Assembly (NCBI GenBank): GCA_035048495.1
Contig: JASUTR010000122.1
Span: 1 to 64,000 of the forward strand
Source of the DNA: Euptelea pleiosperma
Lineage: Eukaryota > Streptophyta > Magnoliopsida > Ranunculales > Eupteleaceae
Direction: 5' to 3'
Length of the DNA: 64,000 bases
Positions 63,501-64,000 of the stretch are shown in pieces. The translations under genes and the position numbers were made by a program. The number at the start of each line of letters is the position of its first letter. Position 1 is the stretch's first letter. The notes below the pieces were generated by a model, which was not told the DNA's origin, made no database searches, and saw nothing but the letters and a program-made list of their open reading frames with translations.

Positions 63501-64000
63501 ACGCACGGATGGAGCTAACTTGTTTTGACTGTCACGAATCTAATTCCAACACTTCCAATGTGTTGAAACAATAATAATGGAAGAGTTTGAGTCCAATTAC
63601 GAGGTCCGGTTGCGAAAAAGTCACAAGTTATAGGCTTCGGAATGTAAGACACAAACCGAGTCCAATTTGAGACGTTGACGCACTGATGGAGCTAACTTGT
63701 TTCGACTATTTCGAATCTTGTTCCAACACTTCAAATGTGTTGAAACAATAGTAATGGAAGAGTTTGAGTCCAATTGCGAGGTCCGGTTGCGAAAAAGTCA
63801 CAAGTTATTGGCTTCGGAATGTAACACACAAACTGAGTCGAATTAAAGACATTGACGCACGGATGGAGCTAACTTGTGTCGACTGTCACGAATCTTATTC
63901 CAACACTTCAAATGTGTTGAAACAACAGCAATGGAAGAGTTTGAGTCCAATTACGAGGTCCGGTTGCAAAAAAGTCACAAGTTATAGGCTTCGGAATATA
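57940..64000. repeat. 15-monomer tandem expansion (2,655-bp unit)
   Basis: GTCACTAGTTATAGG recurs near 57952, 60607 and 63262, and ACAACAGCAA at 58612, 61267 and 63922, giving a 2,655-bp (15 x 177) period. Two full units are present and a third runs off the window end. The first unit shares GGAGCTTAGTTG (58021) with the preceding 23-monomer copy, while later units have GGAGCTAACTTG, so this expansion came after the 23-monomer duplication. Confidence 0.8.

Larger units (their letters stand above)
30197..64000. repeat. 177-bp satellite array, block 3
   Basis: About 191 monomers of the same satellite run to the window end. Net phase from 30211 to 63839 is 190 x 177 minus 2, the deficit being one 2-bp deletion (GTAAGACAAACTG) near 49670. 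Variants not seen left of L1-B include ACACAAAAACTGAG, TCCAAGACTTC, TATAAGCTTCGG (a HindIII site) and AACAACAGCAATGG. The block is built of nested segmental duplications, listed separately. No gene or further transposon is seen; two-monomer open frames at 54383, 58454 and 61109 are repeat by-products. Confidence 0.97.

Noticed and set aside
1..64000. CRISPR-like regular repeats
   Set aside because: The repeat is continuous, with no unique spacers between short direct repeats, and sits with plant LINEs. It is a tandem satellite.

Overview
The window is flowering-plant heterochromatin. About 52 kb of 64 kb is one tandem satellite with a 177-bp monomer (about 293 monomers), interrupted by two full-length plant L1-type LINE retrotransposons. 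The host assignment rests on the LINEs. Their ORF1 has a DUF4283-like region plus a CCHC zinc knuckle, and their ORF2 runs endonuclease - reverse transcriptase - CCHC - RNase H, the usual layout of plant L1 elements. I do not recognise the satellite or the species. A nucleosome-length satellite with higher-order repeats (HORs) fits a centromeric, pericentromeric or knob array, but nothing here proves centromere function. I see no host gene, tRNA, rRNA or CRISPR array.

Layout: (1) satellite block 1, 1-9733, about 55 monomers, with an 18-monomer unit and a tandemly doubled 6-monomer unit; (2) L1-A, 9734-15711, minus strand, flanked by a 15-bp target site duplication (TSD), with a 43-nt poly(A) read as poly(T) on the plus strand and two intact ORFs; (3) satellite block 2, 15712-24203, about 48 monomers, with a 20-monomer unit and a partial second copy; (4) L1-B, 24204 to about 30196, plus strand, 14-16 bp TSD, two long ORFs, 25-nt poly(A); (5) satellite block 3, 30197-64000, about 191 monomers, built from nested segmental duplications of 11, 14, 15, 21, 23, 29 and 64 monomers. 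Every offset is an integer multiple of 177 bp apart from rare 2-bp deletions.

The two LINEs belong to one family but are clearly different at the protein level. Both use an ATGA stop/start overlap between ORF1 and ORF2, which suggests that ORF2 translation is coupled to ORF1 termination. Both also carry the same 20-nt 3' UTR motif just before the poly(A), able to form a short hairpin, a candidate recognition site for their own reverse transcriptase. The ORFs have no internal stops and the catalytic residues are present, so the insertions look young.

The most interesting points concern how the LINEs and the satellite interact. The two insertions, in opposite orientation, have TSDs that abut at the same point of the monomer. 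L1-B also carries, inside its TSDs and ahead of its ORFs, a diverged and internally deleted satellite monomer of about 64 bp; uninterrupted copies of the same HOR site at 41346, 45063 and 50194 show that it arrived with the element. Its presence accounts for the extra length of the L1-B 5' leader relative to L1-A. L1-B ORF1 also seems to have lost its ancestral ATG (now TTG) and may start 21 codons further in.
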